Source: Flavobacterium pectinovorum (GTDB lineage: Bacteria > Bacteroidota > Bacteroidia > Flavobacteriales > Flavobacteriaceae). Taken from it: a stretch of DNA of 64,000 bases. The DNA lies in the NCBI RefSeq assembly GCF_022802975.1, contig NZ_JAFEVZ010000003.1:248001-312000 (forward strand). Reading direction: 5' to 3'. The first letter of the stretch is position 1; every line of letters starts with the position of its first letter. A program made the position numbers and the translations under genes. The notes beneath the pieces were generated by a model. It was given only the letters and a program-made list of their open reading frames with translations, was not told the origin of the DNA and ran no database searches. Of the stretch, positions 25,767-35,001 are shown one piece after another.

Positions 25767-28700
25767 TTAAAGTTTAACATTTAATCCCAACATATAGGTT
25801 CTAGGTCTTGGATAGTATCCTACGTCTACACCTGATGCAAATTTTTGGTCATCATCTGAAGAACCAAATCCAATTTCAGGATCCATACCGTCATATTTTG
25901 TAAAAGTGTAAAGATTTAATACAGAAAAGTAAATTCTGAACTGGCTTGCAAAAAATGATTTAGATTTATTCATTTTTGCTAAATCAAATCCCAGCGTAAC
26001 GGTATTAATTCTTAAAAAATCACCATCCTGAACATATAAATCTGAAAACTGTGTGAAGTTTCTATTATCTTCGGTCACTCTTGGCATTGAGTTCGAAGAA
26101 CCTTCACCATGCCAACGGCTTAATATTCTGGAAGTATAATTCCCGAAAGCTCCTGATTGATTTCTGTACGATTGTACGATCTGATTTCCTGCAACACCAT
26201 TTGCCATTAATGCAAAATCAAAAGCCTTGTAATTTGCAGATAAGCTAAACCCATAAGTAAAATCAGGATTAGGATTTCCGACACTGGTTTTATCAAAAGC
26301 GTCAATTTTATCATCACCGTTTGTATTTACGTAGATAATATCTCCGGGAGCTGCACCTGGTTGTAATACTATACCGTTAGCCGATTTATAATTATCAATT
26401 TGTTGCTGATTCTGAAAAACGCCTCCAGTTTTGTAACCCCAGAAATAACCCAATGGAAATCCGTTTTCTGCTCTGTAAAACTCACCGGCATTGTCATAAA
26501 GTTCATTACTTAATCCGTGAATAATACCATCATTAGTAGGTATCTTACCAACTGTATTTTTATTATAAGCACCATTTGCGCTCACACTATAATTAAAATC
26601 GCCAATTTTATTCTGATAATTAAGGCTAAGCTCAACCCCTTTATTAACAATATCCCCTCCATTAATATAAGGTGGTATTTCAGCACCCGCAGTTGCTAAC
26701 ATTGGAGCTAAAATTAACCAGTCTTTGTTTGTTTTTTTATAAACATCAAATGTTACACTCAAAGCATTATTTAAAAATCTGGCATCCAGACCAAGGTTAA
26801 TCTGCTCTGAAGTTTCCCATTTTAAAGCAGGATTTCCAAATCTATATGGATATGTTCCTGGCGTAAGTACACCCTCGGTATTTCCAAAAATATAATTTGT
26901 AGTCTTAGATTTCATTATGCCTAAATACTGGAATGATCTAATACTCTGATTACCAACCTGACCCCAACTCGCTCTTACTTTAAGGAAATTAATAGCTTGT
27001 GAATCTTTTAAAAATGCTTCATTTGAGGCAACCCACCCCGCAGATGCTGAAGGGAAATAACCCCATTGGTTTCCGGGAGCAAATTTTGATGAACCATCTG
27101 CCCTAAGTGTAGCATTGAAGAAATAAGTTTCTTTAAAGTTATAGTTTGCTCTTCCAAAATAAGACATCAATATGTTTTCTTCTTTTTGTCCCTTAATAGT
27201 GATTTTTGCCCCGTCTTTATTGGTTGTATTGTCAATCCAGGCATTTTCTAAATCATTAAAAACAGAATCTGCATTATTAACTTCTACCGAAGTTCCTGCA
27301 TAATTAATATAGGATGTTCCTGCCATGGCTTCAAAATGATGATTTTCGGCTACATTGAATTTATATCCTAATAAATTATCCCAGGTGATGCTTCTGTTTT
27401 TACTCATGTTTTGATTCACTGTATCAAAATTATTGTTTGCATAAGTAGACAAGTGATATACAGGCTTATAAGAATGCCCCTCAGAAACGTAATAATCAAG
27501 TCCTAAAGTTGTTTTAAACGTAAGGTTTTTTATGGGTTCAACCTGTAAATAAACATTCCCTAACAACTTTTGATTGTTACTTTCGTTTTGATTGTTGTAA
27601 TCCATCATAGCATACGGATTTGCTACACCTGCCAGCCATAGTTCACTATTATTTGTAGTGTCATAATAATTACCGTCGGCATCATACATTGACAATAATG
27701 GAGTAGTCTGGAATGCGCTTCTTAATGAATTGTTATATTGGTTTCCTACACCAATACCGTTTTTATCAACATAAGCAAAACTTAGATTTTGCCCTAAAGT
27801 CAGAACATCCTTGTACAATTTATGCTCTGAGTTGAATCTGAAATTGTAACGCTCATAGTTGGATAAATCTTTACCACCAACAACTCCTTCCTGTCCCAGA
27901 TAAGACAAAGAGGTAGAATAAACCGAAGTTTCAGATCCGCCTGAAGCACCAAATGAAAAGTTTTTGGTAGCGGCATTATCCGTCAGCATTTTATCCATCC
28001 AGTTAGTACCTTTTCCTAAGGCAGCTATCTGGTCATTCGTAAAATAAGGATTTTTACCAGAGTTTACCGCAGCTTCATTTAAAATAACAGCATATTCATT
28101 AGCATTAAGCAAATCAACTTTTCTGACAACTGACTGTACTCCGTAATACTGATCAAAAGTAATTTTTCCCGGAGAACCTCGTTTTCCTTTTTTGGTTGTT
28201 ACCAAAACAACTCCATTTGCAGCCTGTGACCCATAAATGGCAGATGAAGCTGCATCTTTTAAAACTGAAATCGATTCGATATCTGAATTATTCAAATAAG
28301 TAATATCACCGGTAAGAATACCATCTACCACATACAACGGGTTACTGCCACCTGTAGTCCCTAAACCTCTGATAACCACATTTATTTTTTCTCCCGGCTG
28401 TCCTGAAGTAGATGTAATTTGAAGTCCCGCTGCCTGTCCCTGAAGCCCCTGAAGTGCGTTGATCGTATTGGTTTTAGCAAGGTTTTCACCGGAAACCTGT
28501 GTAATAGCAGTCATTACAGCTGTTCTTTTTTGTGTACCATAACCAATAACTACGACCTCTTTAAGGTCAGCTGCTTCAGTTTGTAAGATTACATTTATTG
28601 ATTTTTGAGTTCCTACAGTTATACGCTGGGTTTTAAATCCCATAAAACTGATTGCAATAACATCACCTGTTTTTGCTTCTAACCTGAAATTTCCATCAAA

Positions 28701-28901
28701 ATCTGTTGATGTTCCTTTTTTAGTTCCTTCAACTGCTACAGTAGCACCGGGAATTCCCATACCGTCGTCTGCTGATTTTACATTTCCACTTACAAATTGG
28801 GATTGCTCCTGTGCAAAACCCGACTGCATCGTAAATACGCTAAGCAACAGCACCAGGCAAAACTGGAGCATTGTTGGTTTAATACAGTAATTGCTTTTCA
28901 T
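25767..28901 (-). CDS. SusC/RagA family TonB-dependent oligosaccharide transporter
   Basis: A 1044-residue outer-membrane channel importing glycan fragments with energy from TonB. Sec signal (to about residue 31, SGFAQ), carboxypeptidase-like regulatory beta domain (about 36-110), TonB-box-like EVVVIGYG (115-122), plug domain (about 125-240, with VVDGILTGDITYLNNSDIES and VLKDAASSAIYGSQAANG) and beta-barrel to the C-terminal LGLNVKL. There is no N-terminal STN domain, so it is not set up for anti-sigma signalling; control more likely comes from the divergent NUDIX regulators. An alternative ATG at 28871 (Met11) would give a shorter signal peptide. First gene of the locus. Confidence 0.96.
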   Translation of the reverse strand: MKSNYCIKPTMLQFCLVLLLSVFTMQSGFAQEQSQFVSGNVKSADDGMGIPGATVAVEGTKKGTSTDFDGNFRLEAKTGDVIAISFMGFKTQRITVGTQKSINVILQTEAADLKEVVVIGYGTQKRTAVMTAITQVSGENLAKTNTINALQGLQGQAAGLQITSTSGQPGEKINVVIRGLGTTGGSNPLYVVDGILTGDITYLNNSDIESISVLKDAASSAIYGSQAANGVVLVTTKKGKRGSPGKITFDQYYGVQSVVRKVDLLNANEYAVILNEAAVNSGKNPYFTNDQIAALGKGTNWMDKMLTDNAATKNFSFGASGGSETSVYSTSLSYLGQEGVVGGKDLSNYERYNFRFNSEHKLYKDVLTLGQNLSFAYVDKNGIGVGNQYNNSLRSAFQTTPLLSMYDADGNYYDTTNNSELWLAGVANPYAMMDYNNQNESNNQKLLGNVYLQVEPIKNLTFKTTLGLDYYVSEGHSYKPVYHLSTYANNNFDTVNQNMSKNRSITWDNLLGYKFNVAENHHFEAMAGTSYINYAGTSVEVNNADSVFNDLENAWIDNTTNKDGAKITIKGQKEENILMSYFGRANYNFKETYFFNATLRADGSSKFAPGNQWGYFPSASAGWVASNEAFLKDSQAINFLKVRASWGQVGNQSIRSFQYLGIMKSKTTNYIFGNTEGVLTPGTYPYRFGNPALKWETSEQINLGLDARFLNNALSVTFDVYKKTNKDWLILAPMLATAGAEIPPYINGGDIVNKGVELSLNYQNKIGDFNYSVSANGAYNKNTVGKIPTNDGIIHGLSNELYDNAGEFYRAENGFPLGYFWGYKTGGVFQNQQQIDNYKSANGIVLQPGAAPGDIIYVNTNGDDKIDAFDKTSVGNPNPDFTYGFSLSANYKAFDFALMANGVAGNQIVQSYRNQSGAFGNYTSRILSRWHGEGSSNSMPRVTEDNRNFTQFSDLYVQDGDFLRINTVTLGFDLAKMNKSKSFFASQFRIYFSVLNLYTFTKYDGMDPEIGFGSSDDDQKFASGVDVGYYPRPRTYMLGLNVKL

Positions 28902-29581
28902 AATAATTAATAATTTGGTTAAAGTTTGTTGTTAGTTGATTTTAATCTAATTAATACGCATTCGAAATAATTTGTTTTTATATTTTTTGTTTGCCACAAG
29001 TGCCGAAGTTCTCCCTTTGCGCGTATTTACCAGATCTCTTTACAAAGAATCCTCTTTTTGAAATTTAACACCATTTCACTACGCCAAATAGTCTATAAAA
29101 GTTTTTTAAGAATTTATAATTAATTCTCTGGTCAAAATTTAGATGTGTTTTTTAAAGTTTTCAAATCAATCATCAGCAGCTTTCTCAATTAATTTCTGTA
29201 AAAGCATTTCTGAGTTTTCAATTACCTTATTTTGCTTTTCAAATAACTTATAGTCAAAACACATTTATCTTATGGTTATTTTGACTACAAGTGTAGTGCA
29301 ATTTTTCTATATTAACAAAAAATTAGCTTTATTTTTTTGTAATTCAAATAATATCAATATTATTTTTATTAATTAAACATATTATATCAGAATTAATAAT
29401 TAAAAATTACCAATAAATCATCATTTCATTCATTAAATTGATAATGATTTAAAACACTTATTCGAATTCAACATAGTTTTTATCAAAATTTTCAACATTA
29501 TAATGACAAATTGAAAAATATGTCACTTTTTAAGCATATAGTATTATTTTTATTTATTTAATTTGTCAAAATTTTAACAAC
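28902..29581. promoter_or_regulatory. Divergent control region between SusC and the NUDIX regulators
   Basis: A 680-bp gap with no convincing gene. It is very AT-rich next to the regulators. It contains a compact group of inverted repeats (29251-29297, listed separately). I found no perfect TAnnTTTG box on the minus strand, so the SusC promoter may be activator-dependent. A near match, TTAATTTG, lies about 20 nt before the first regulator ATG. Confidence 0.6.
29251..29297. promoter_or_regulatory. Candidate operator with nested inverted repeats
   Basis: TAGTCAAAA (29251-29259) is repeated in inverse as TTTTGACTA (29279-29287), and this overlaps a palindrome ACTACA-AG-TGTAGT (29284-29297). Three related half-sites in 47 bp between the SusC gene and the regulators suggest a binding site for the NUDIX regulators. 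Assignment is inference. Confidence 0.45.
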
Positions 29582-30298
29582 ATGGTTGATAATTTAGATG
29601 ATGACATTATCGTAAAAAATGACTCTTCAGTAATGAATGCCATTACGATTGACTGTGTGATATTTGGTTTTGACAAAGGAAGTTTAGAAGTACTTTTAAT
29701 TCAGCACGCAGAAGGAATTAGCAAAGGAAAATGGGGACTTCCGGGAGGCTGGATCAATAAAAAAGAAAGTACTGATGCTGCTGCTCACCGATTATTAAAT
29801 GAATTAACAGCATTAGATCATATTTATCTGGAGCAATTAAAAGCATTTGGAAATCCGGATCGTTTTCCACTCAGACGTGTCATCACGATTGGTTATTATG
29901 CCTTAATCAAAAGGGAAGATTATAATATTCAGGCGGGTTTTACGGCATCTGATGCCAAATGGTACAAGATTAATGAAATTCCGGATTTAATTTACGACCA
30001 TAATGAAATACTGACTTATAGCCTGAAACACTTACGTGACAGAGTTCGTCAGGCGCCAATTGGATTTAATCTCTTGCCTGAAAAGTTTACACTGTTGCAA
30101 TTAATGCATTTGTACGAGGAAATTTTAGGAATCGAAATGGATAAATCTAACTTTAGACGAAAAATTCTTCACATGAAACTACTCGTTGCATTGGATGAAA
30201 AACAACAGGATGTATCGCACAGAGCAGCCAAATTATACAAATTTGATTCGGAAATTTATACAAAACTTACCGAAAAAGGATTTAATTTTGAATTTTAA
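29582..30298 (+). CDS. NUDIX-winged-helix transcription regulator 1 (NrtR/AraR type)
   Basis: A 238-residue regulator: NUDIX-like sensor (about 18-150) joined to a C-terminal winged helix (about 155-238). The NUDIX box starts correctly (G56, five residues, E62, R70), but RExxEE has become RLLNEL, so at least two acidic residues of the hydrolase site are gone; it is more likely a ligand sensor than an enzyme. Bacteroidota regulators of this design control sugar-utilisation operons by binding a pathway metabolite. It diverges from the SusC operon. A second copy follows after 22 bp. The ligand is unknown; arabinose, xylose or a derivative would fit the locus. Confidence 0.88.
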   Translation: MVDNLDDDIIVKNDSSVMNAITIDCVIFGFDKGSLEVLLIQHAEGISKGKWGLPGGWINKKESTDAAAHRLLNELTALDHIYLEQLKAFGNPDRFPLRRVITIGYYALIKREDYNIQAGFTASDAKWYKINEIPDLIYDHNEILTYSLKHLRDRVRQAPIGFNLLPEKFTLLQLMHLYEEILGIEMDKSNFRRKILHMKLLVALDEKQQDVSHRAAKLYKFDSEIYTKLTEKGFNFEF

Positions 30299-30320
30299 AC
30301 CAGCCTTATAAAAGCAAAAA

Positions 30321-31058
30321 ATGGCATTTTTACACTCTAAAAAAACTTCAAAAACAGATAGCACAGCAACTTCTGAAATTCAAAAACCGGTAATTGACGG
30401 ACTCACAATCGACTGTGTTATATTTGGCTTTAACAAAGGAAATCTTGAAGTGCTTCTGGCGCATCATGCCGAAGGAGAAAGTATTGGAAAATGGGGGCTT
30501 CTTGGAGGCTGGCTGCAAAAAGAAGAAAGCTCTGACGAAGCAGCACAGCGAATTTTGTATGAACTTACAAGTCTTGACAACATCTATCTGGAACAGCTAA
30601 AGGCCTTTACTGACCCAAATCGTGTGGCCGGAAGAAGAGTTGTTACTATTGGCTACTATACTTTGGTAAACCGTGAAGATTACAATGTAAAAGCCGGTCT
30701 GACCTTGATGGAAGCGACCTGGCATAAAATAAACGAACTGCCCGATTTGATTTTTGACCATAAAGAAATCCTGCAATTTAGCTTAATGCAACTTCGTAAC
30801 AGAGTTAAACAAGCCCCAATTGGATTCAATCTTTTGCCCGAAAAATTCACCCTATTACAACTCATGCATCTGTACGAAGAAATATTAGGAATTGAATTGG
30901 ACAAATCGAATTTCCGCAGAAAAATCCTGCACATGAAATTACTTGTGGCCTTAGATGAAAAACAACAAGACGTATCACACAGAGCCGCAAAATTGTACAA
31001 ATTTGATTCAGAAATCTATAAAAAACTGACTGAAAAAGGTTTTAATTTTGAGTTTTAA
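30321..31058 (+). CDS. NUDIX-winged-helix transcription regulator 2, tandem paralogue
   Basis: A 245-residue paralogue of the preceding gene, in the same operon. The sensor half has diverged widely (NUDIX box degraded to RILYEL in the same positions). The last 80 or so residues differ at only about three sites (R/K, M/L, T/K), although the DNA of that region differs at many third codon positions. So the near-identity is due to selection rather than recent copying. Both proteins should therefore read the same DNA site while sensing different ligands, or form heterodimers. The N-terminus has a longer polar extension (1-25) than the first copy. Confidence 0.88.
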   Translation: MAFLHSKKTSKTDSTATSEIQKPVIDGLTIDCVIFGFNKGNLEVLLAHHAEGESIGKWGLLGGWLQKEESSDEAAQRILYELTSLDNIYLEQLKAFTDPNRVAGRRVVTIGYYTLVNREDYNVKAGLTLMEATWHKINELPDLIFDHKEILQFSLMQLRNRVKQAPIGFNLLPEKFTLLQLMHLYEEILGIELDKSNFRRKILHMKLLVALDEKQQDVSHRAAKLYKFDSEIYKKLTEKGFNFEF

Positions 31059-31123
31059 AACTTCTTTTAAATTACAGCCTTCAACAATACGTCAACTTCA
31101 TTCCAGAATCCAAAACTTTGCGC

Positions 31124-31131
31124 TATCTTTG
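31124..31131 (+). promoter_or_regulatory. -7 box (TATCTTTG) for lepA
   Basis: Perfect TAnnTTTG match 89 nt upstream of the lepA ATG, giving a leader of about 80 nt. Confidence 0.55.
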
Positions 31132-31220
31132 CGCCTTAATATTATGCGCTAAAGCAATTGCTGCAGTGCAATTTATATCCGAAAAAGACTAAAACTCAAT
31201 TAGAGAATTGATATATTAAA

Positions 31221-33017
31221 ATGAAGAAGATACGTAACTTTTGCATTATTGCACACATTGACCACGGTAAAAGTACACTGGCAGACCGATTATTGGGCGC
31301 TACACAAACCGTTACAGCTCGTGAAGAAAAAGCACAATTGCTTGACAACATGGATCTGGAACGCGAACGCGGAATCACCATTAAAAGTCACGCCATCCAG
31401 ATGGAATACACTTACAAAGGAGAAGAATATATTTTAAATCTAATTGACACTCCCGGTCACGTTGACTTTTCATACGAAGTTTCCCGTTCAATCGCTGCCT
31501 GCGAAGGCGCACTTTTGATTGTGGATGCTGCGCAAAGTATTCAGGCACAGACAATTTCAAACTTATATTTGGCTTTAGAAAATGATCTGGAAATTATTCC
31601 GGTTTTAAATAAAGTAGACTTACCAAGTGCTAATCCTGAAGAAGTTAGTGATGATATTATCGATTTATTAGGATGTAAATTAGAAGATATTATTCATGCT
31701 TCGGGAAAAACAGGTTTTGGTGTTGAAAATATTTTAGCAGCCATTATCGAAAAAATTCCGGCTCCAAAAGGAAATCCCGAAGAACCATTACAAGCTTTGA
31801 TTTTTGACTCGGTTTACAATCCGTTTCGTGGGATTGAAGTTATCTTCAGAGTTGTTAATGGTGAAATCAAAAAAGGGCAAAAAATTAAATTCATGGCGAC
31901 GGACAATGAATATTTTGCTGACGAAATTGGAACCCTGAAATTGAATCAGGTTCCTAAAACTGTTGTTTCTGCCGGAGATGTTGGGTATTTGATTTCAGGA
32001 ATTAAAGAAGCCCGTGAAGTAAAAGTGGGTGATACCATTACGGATGCAAAAGTGCCGACAACCAATATGATTACCGGTTTTGAGGATGTAAAACCAATGG
32101 TATTTGCCGGAATTTACCCGGTTGACACAGAAGATTATGAAGATTTACGTTCGTCGATGGAGAAATTACAATTGAATGACGCTTCATTAGTTTTTGCTCC
32201 GGAAAGTTCTGCGGCCTTAGGTTTTGGTTTCCGTTGTGGATTCTTAGGAATGCTTCACATGGAAATTATCCAGGAACGTTTAGAGCGTGAATTCGACATG
32301 ACTGTTATCACAACAGTACCAAACGTTTCCTATTTGGCTTACACCAAAAAACATCCGGAAACTGCATTAGTAGTAAACAATCCTTCAGACCTTCCGGAGC
32401 CTTCAAAACTGGACAGAGTTGAAGAACCTTATATTAAAGCCACTATCATTACAAAAGCTGACTTTGTTGGAAACGTAATGAGTTTGTGTATCGAAAAGCG
32501 TGGTTTAATTACCAACCAAACGTATTTGACAACAGAACGTGTTGAATTAAATTTCGACATGCCTTTGGCCGAAATTGTATTCGATTTTTACGATCGTTTA
32601 AAAACGGTTTCTAAAGGGTATGCTTCTTTTGATTATTCTCCAATCGGAATGAGAACTTCAAAATTGGTAAAACTGGACGTTCTTTTGAATGCCCAAACCG
32701 TTGATGCACTTTCTGCCTTGATTCACGAAGATAACGCGTACAACATCGGTAAAAAAATGACCGAGAAATTACGTGAGTTGATTCCAAGACAACAATTCGA
32801 CATTCCGATTCAGGCTGCGATTGGTGCTAAAATTATCGCTCGTGAAACGATTAAAGCACTTCGTAAAGACGTTACCGCAAAATGTTACGGTGGAGATATT
32901 TCTCGTAAGCGTAAACTTTTGGAGAAACAGAAAAAAGGTAAAAAACGTATGAGACAGGTTGGAAATGTTGAGATTCCGCAAGAGGCGTTTATGGCTGTTT
33001 TGAAGCTTAACGACTAG
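31221..33017 (+). CDS. lepA: Elongation factor 4 (LepA), ribosomal GTPase
   Basis: A translational GTPase that acts on stalled or initiating ribosomes. The 598 residues match the family length. G1 AHIDHGKST (11-19), switch I RGIT (50-53), G3 DTPGH (76-80) and G4 NKVD (130-133) are intact, followed by the beta-barrel domain II, the EF-G-like domains III and V, and the LepA-specific C-terminal domain ([24 protein letters not shown], in two blocks near the end). The start ATG at 31221 is the only reasonable one. It is followed by a hairpin terminator. Housekeeping gene that marks the end of the sugar-utilisation region. Confidence 0.98.
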   Translation: MKKIRNFCIIAHIDHGKSTLADRLLGATQTVTAREEKAQLLDNMDLERERGITIKSHAIQMEYTYKGEEYILNLIDTPGHVDFSYEVSRSIAACEGALLIVDAAQSIQAQTISNLYLALENDLEIIPVLNKVDLPSANPEEVSDDIIDLLGCKLEDIIHASGKTGFGVENILAAIIEKIPAPKGNPEEPLQALIFDSVYNPFRGIEVIFRVVNGEIKKGQKIKFMATDNEYFADEIGTLKLNQVPKTVVSAGDVGYLISGIKEAREVKVGDTITDAKVPTTNMITGFEDVKPMVFAGIYPVDTEDYEDLRSSMEKLQLNDASLVFAPESSAALGFGFRCGFLGMLHMEIIQERLEREFDMTVITTVPNVSYLAYTKKHPETALVVNNPSDLPEPSKLDRVEEPYIKATIITKADFVGNVMSLCIEKRGLITNQTYLTTERVELNFDMPLAEIVFDFYDRLKTVSKGYASFDYSPIGMRTSKLVKLDVLLNAQTVDALSALIHEDNAYNIGKKMTEKLRELIPRQQFDIPIQAAIGAKIIARETIKALRKDVTAKCYGGDISRKRKLLEKQKKGKKRMRQVGNVEIPQEAFMAVLKLND

Positions 33018-33049
33018 TATTTTAGAAGAAAGAACAAAGAATATAGACT

Positions 33050-33082
33050 AACCCAATGACGTAAAAAGTTGTTGGGTTTTTT
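33050..33082 (+). terminator. Terminator after lepA
   Basis: AACCCAA (33050-33056) pairs with TTGGGTT (33072-33078), followed by a T run. Confidence 0.65.
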
Positions 33083-33358
33083 GTTTTTATCGATGCAGAT
33101 GGCGAAATACCTTTTAGAAAATACAATTCCTTAATAACCAATTATCACCAAAAAATCATGGAGACGCACTGAAGTATATCTAAGCAAATTATGTCGACAA
33201 CAGCAAAACCAAAAAATAAAGAAAAAAATATGGATTCAAATTCCGAATAGGACAATTTCTTAACCGGTAAATCTGTCCTAATTTGGAACAAATCTCTTAT
33301 TTATTCTAACACAGAACCTTTGTATCTTTGAACCTCAGAACCTTTGTATCTTTAAAAA
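33083..33358. other. Gap between the lepA terminator and the WYL regulator
   Basis: Part of a 341-bp gene-free stretch. It holds half of a REP motif (GAGACGCACTG, 33161-33171; full copy at 15355-15374) and the duplicated promoter-like sequence described at 33312-33353. No open frame worth calling. Confidence 0.5.
33312..33353 (+). promoter_or_regulatory. Tandem -7-like boxes for the WYL regulator
   Basis: An 18-nt sequence CAGAACCTTTGTATCTTT occurs twice, 24 nt apart (33312-33329 and 33336-33353). The first copy completes a perfect TATCTTTG (33323-33330); the second gives TATCTTTA just before the ATG at 33359. Confidence 0.5.
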
Positions 33359-34315
33359 ATGGACGAAACCCCAAAACGATTTGACCGAATTGTCGCCATC
33401 CTGATTCAATTACAATCCAAAAAAATTGTAAAAGCACAGGAACTGGCAGATCGTTTTGAATGCAGTTTGCGAACTATTTACAGAGATATTCGAACTTTGG
33501 AAGCTTCGGGAGTTCCTATTTACAGTGAAGCCGGAGTGGGTTATGCTTTAATGGATGGCTACAGATTGCCTCCGGTAATGTTCACTCGAGAAGAAGTCAG
33601 TAGTTTTATAGCCGCTGAAAAACTGATGCAGAAATTTACTGATCCGTCTCTAGGAACCCATTATGCATCTGCGATGTACAAACTGAAATCAGTTTTGAGA
33701 AGTAACGATAAAGATTACCTTTCGAATATTGAATCGCGAGTGGTAATGCAAACTGCCGAACCTCTATTTAATGACAATTCTCCCAACACTTTAGCAGTTC
33801 TTTTTGAAGGAATTGCCGAGAAAAAACAAATACTTCTAACGTACAAAACGTATGAAAGAGACGAAACCACGCAACGAAATTTAGAACCTGTGGGCGTTTT
33901 TCACGACAATAACAATTGGTATTTTCTGGGATACTGTCATTTACGAAAAGATTACCGACAGTTTAGGACTGACCGAATTCAGGGCATTAAAAAAACGGAA
34001 CTTGATTTTACCATCGAACACGATTCACTGGAAACGTATTTGACTAAAACAGAAACTTGTCCAACTACAAAAGTTCGTATCTTAATTGATAAAAAAATTG
34101 CAAGATATCTGTCAACGGAAAGAAAATATCACGGTTTTATCTCTGAAAAAGAAATAGACGGAAAAATAGAAATGACGTTTATGTGCCGGGATATCAACAG
34201 TGGTTTTCCAAGATGGTTTTTAATGTTTGGAGATCACGCCACAATTCTGGAACCGGAAAGTTTAAAAAAACGAACTCTGGAATTACTGGAAATCAACAGA
34301 CAAAGACTTTTATAA
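33359..34315 (+). CDS. WYL-domain transcription regulator (YafY type)
   Basis: A 318-residue DNA-binding protein: N-terminal helix-turn-helix of the HTH_11 type (about 5-65; KAQELADRFECSLRTIYRDIRTLEASGVP) followed by a WYL ligand-sensing domain (about 140-225) and a C-terminal WCX extension. WYL regulators respond to nucleic acid or nucleotide-like signals in several systems. It converges on a DinB-like gene, a neighbour pairing that is frequent for this type of regulator in Flavobacteria by my recollection. Its promoter carries a 24-nt tandem duplication, and a terminator follows at once. Target genes cannot be deduced from this window. Confidence 0.9.
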   Translation: MDETPKRFDRIVAILIQLQSKKIVKAQELADRFECSLRTIYRDIRTLEASGVPIYSEAGVGYALMDGYRLPPVMFTREEVSSFIAAEKLMQKFTDPSLGTHYASAMYKLKSVLRSNDKDYLSNIESRVVMQTAEPLFNDNSPNTLAVLFEGIAEKKQILLTYKTYERDETTQRNLEPVGVFHDNNNWYFLGYCHLRKDYRQFRTDRIQGIKKTELDFTIEHDSLETYLTKTETCPTTKVRILIDKKIARYLSTERKYHGFISEKEIDGKIEMTFMCRDINSGFPRWFLMFGDHATILEPESLKKRTLELLEINRQRLL

Positions 34316-34316
34316 A

Positions 34317-34342
34317 AAAACTCCCAAAAACTCAGGAGTTTT
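34317..34342 (+). terminator. Terminator after the WYL regulator
   Basis: Arms AAAACTCC (34317-34324) and GGAGTTTT (34335-34342) with a 10-nt loop, ending in a T-rich stretch. Confidence 0.7.
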
Positions 34343-34376
34343 ATTATTGTAACTCGTTGGGTAAAATTAAACAATT

Positions 34377-34412
34377 GTCAGGCTGAGTCCATTCGTCTTC
34401 GCTCAGGATGAC
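34377..34412. repeat. REP-like inverted repeat (GTCATCCTGA type)
   Basis: GTCAGGCTGAG and CTCAGGATGAC form imperfect inverted arms around a 14-nt loop. Same family as 2651-2716. Confidence 0.6.
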
Positions 34413-34484
34413 ATCATCTATTAAATTATAAATGATATTTACTCACAATTTATTCTTTTACCCAACAACAGGTTATTTCAGGAT

Positions 34485-34964
34485 TTATCTTTCCCAGAAA
34501 AACGGCGGCTCAATATTTAACGCTCTTAAATACACATACGCCTGACCACGATGATGCACTTCATTATCAATAAAATACAAGATATTCTGAATGATTGGAA
34601 ATTCGTATTGCCCAAAAAGGTTAAAAGTTTCGCTAAAATCTTCCATCGATAATTGTTCCCAGCATTTGTTAATTTCTGCTGTCGCTTCGTCCCATTTTTC
34701 AAGATATTGCGCTTTAAAAATCAGTTTTTCAGCTCCTTCCGTATAAGGCTGGCTTTCACGGTTTACGATTGCTTTTAATGCCGGAGCAGCAATAGCCAGA
34801 AGCTCATCGACTAATTTTGCAAAAGGTCTCATTCCGCCAATCGAAAATTCGAAGAAATCTTTTTCCGGAAAAAGTTCGATCAAACGACGTGTTAATGCTC
34901 TGTGCCCCTGCCAGTGTTTCAATAAATCTTCTGAAGTAATTACCTGTGCTTCTAATGTTTTCAT
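34485..34964 (-). CDS. DinB-like protein
   Basis: A 159-residue, mostly helical protein of the DinB/YfiT four-helix bundle superfamily, whose members are often metal-dependent thiol-using enzymes. The C-terminal EVHHRGQAYVYLRALNIEPP block (from residue 135) carries two of the usual histidines (H137, H138). The first metal-binding helix, where a His is normally found, reads GGMRPFAKLVDELL (43-56) without a clear ligand, so the metal site may be incomplete or altered. A TACTTTTG box lies 30 nt upstream. It converges with the WYL regulator. Substrate unknown. Confidence 0.85.
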   Translation of the reverse strand: MKTLEAQVITSEDLLKHWQGHRALTRRLIELFPEKDFFEFSIGGMRPFAKLVDELLAIAAPALKAIVNRESQPYTEGAEKLIFKAQYLEKWDEATAEINKCWEQLSMEDFSETFNLFGQYEFPIIQNILYFIDNEVHHRGQAYVYLRALNIEPPFFWER

Positions 34965-34993
34965 GATTTTAAAGTTTTAATTTGTTGATACTT

Positions 34994-35001
34994 CAAAAGT
35001 A
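34994..35001 (-). promoter_or_regulatory. -7 box (TACTTTTG) for the DinB-like gene
   Basis: Perfect TAnnTTTG match on the minus strand, 29 nt before the ATG at 34964. Confidence 0.5.

Noticed and set aside
29582..31058. NUDIX genes considered as ADP-ribose or ADP-sugar hydrolases
   Set aside because: The catalytic RExxEE motif is lost in both and a winged helix follows, so regulators are the better reading.
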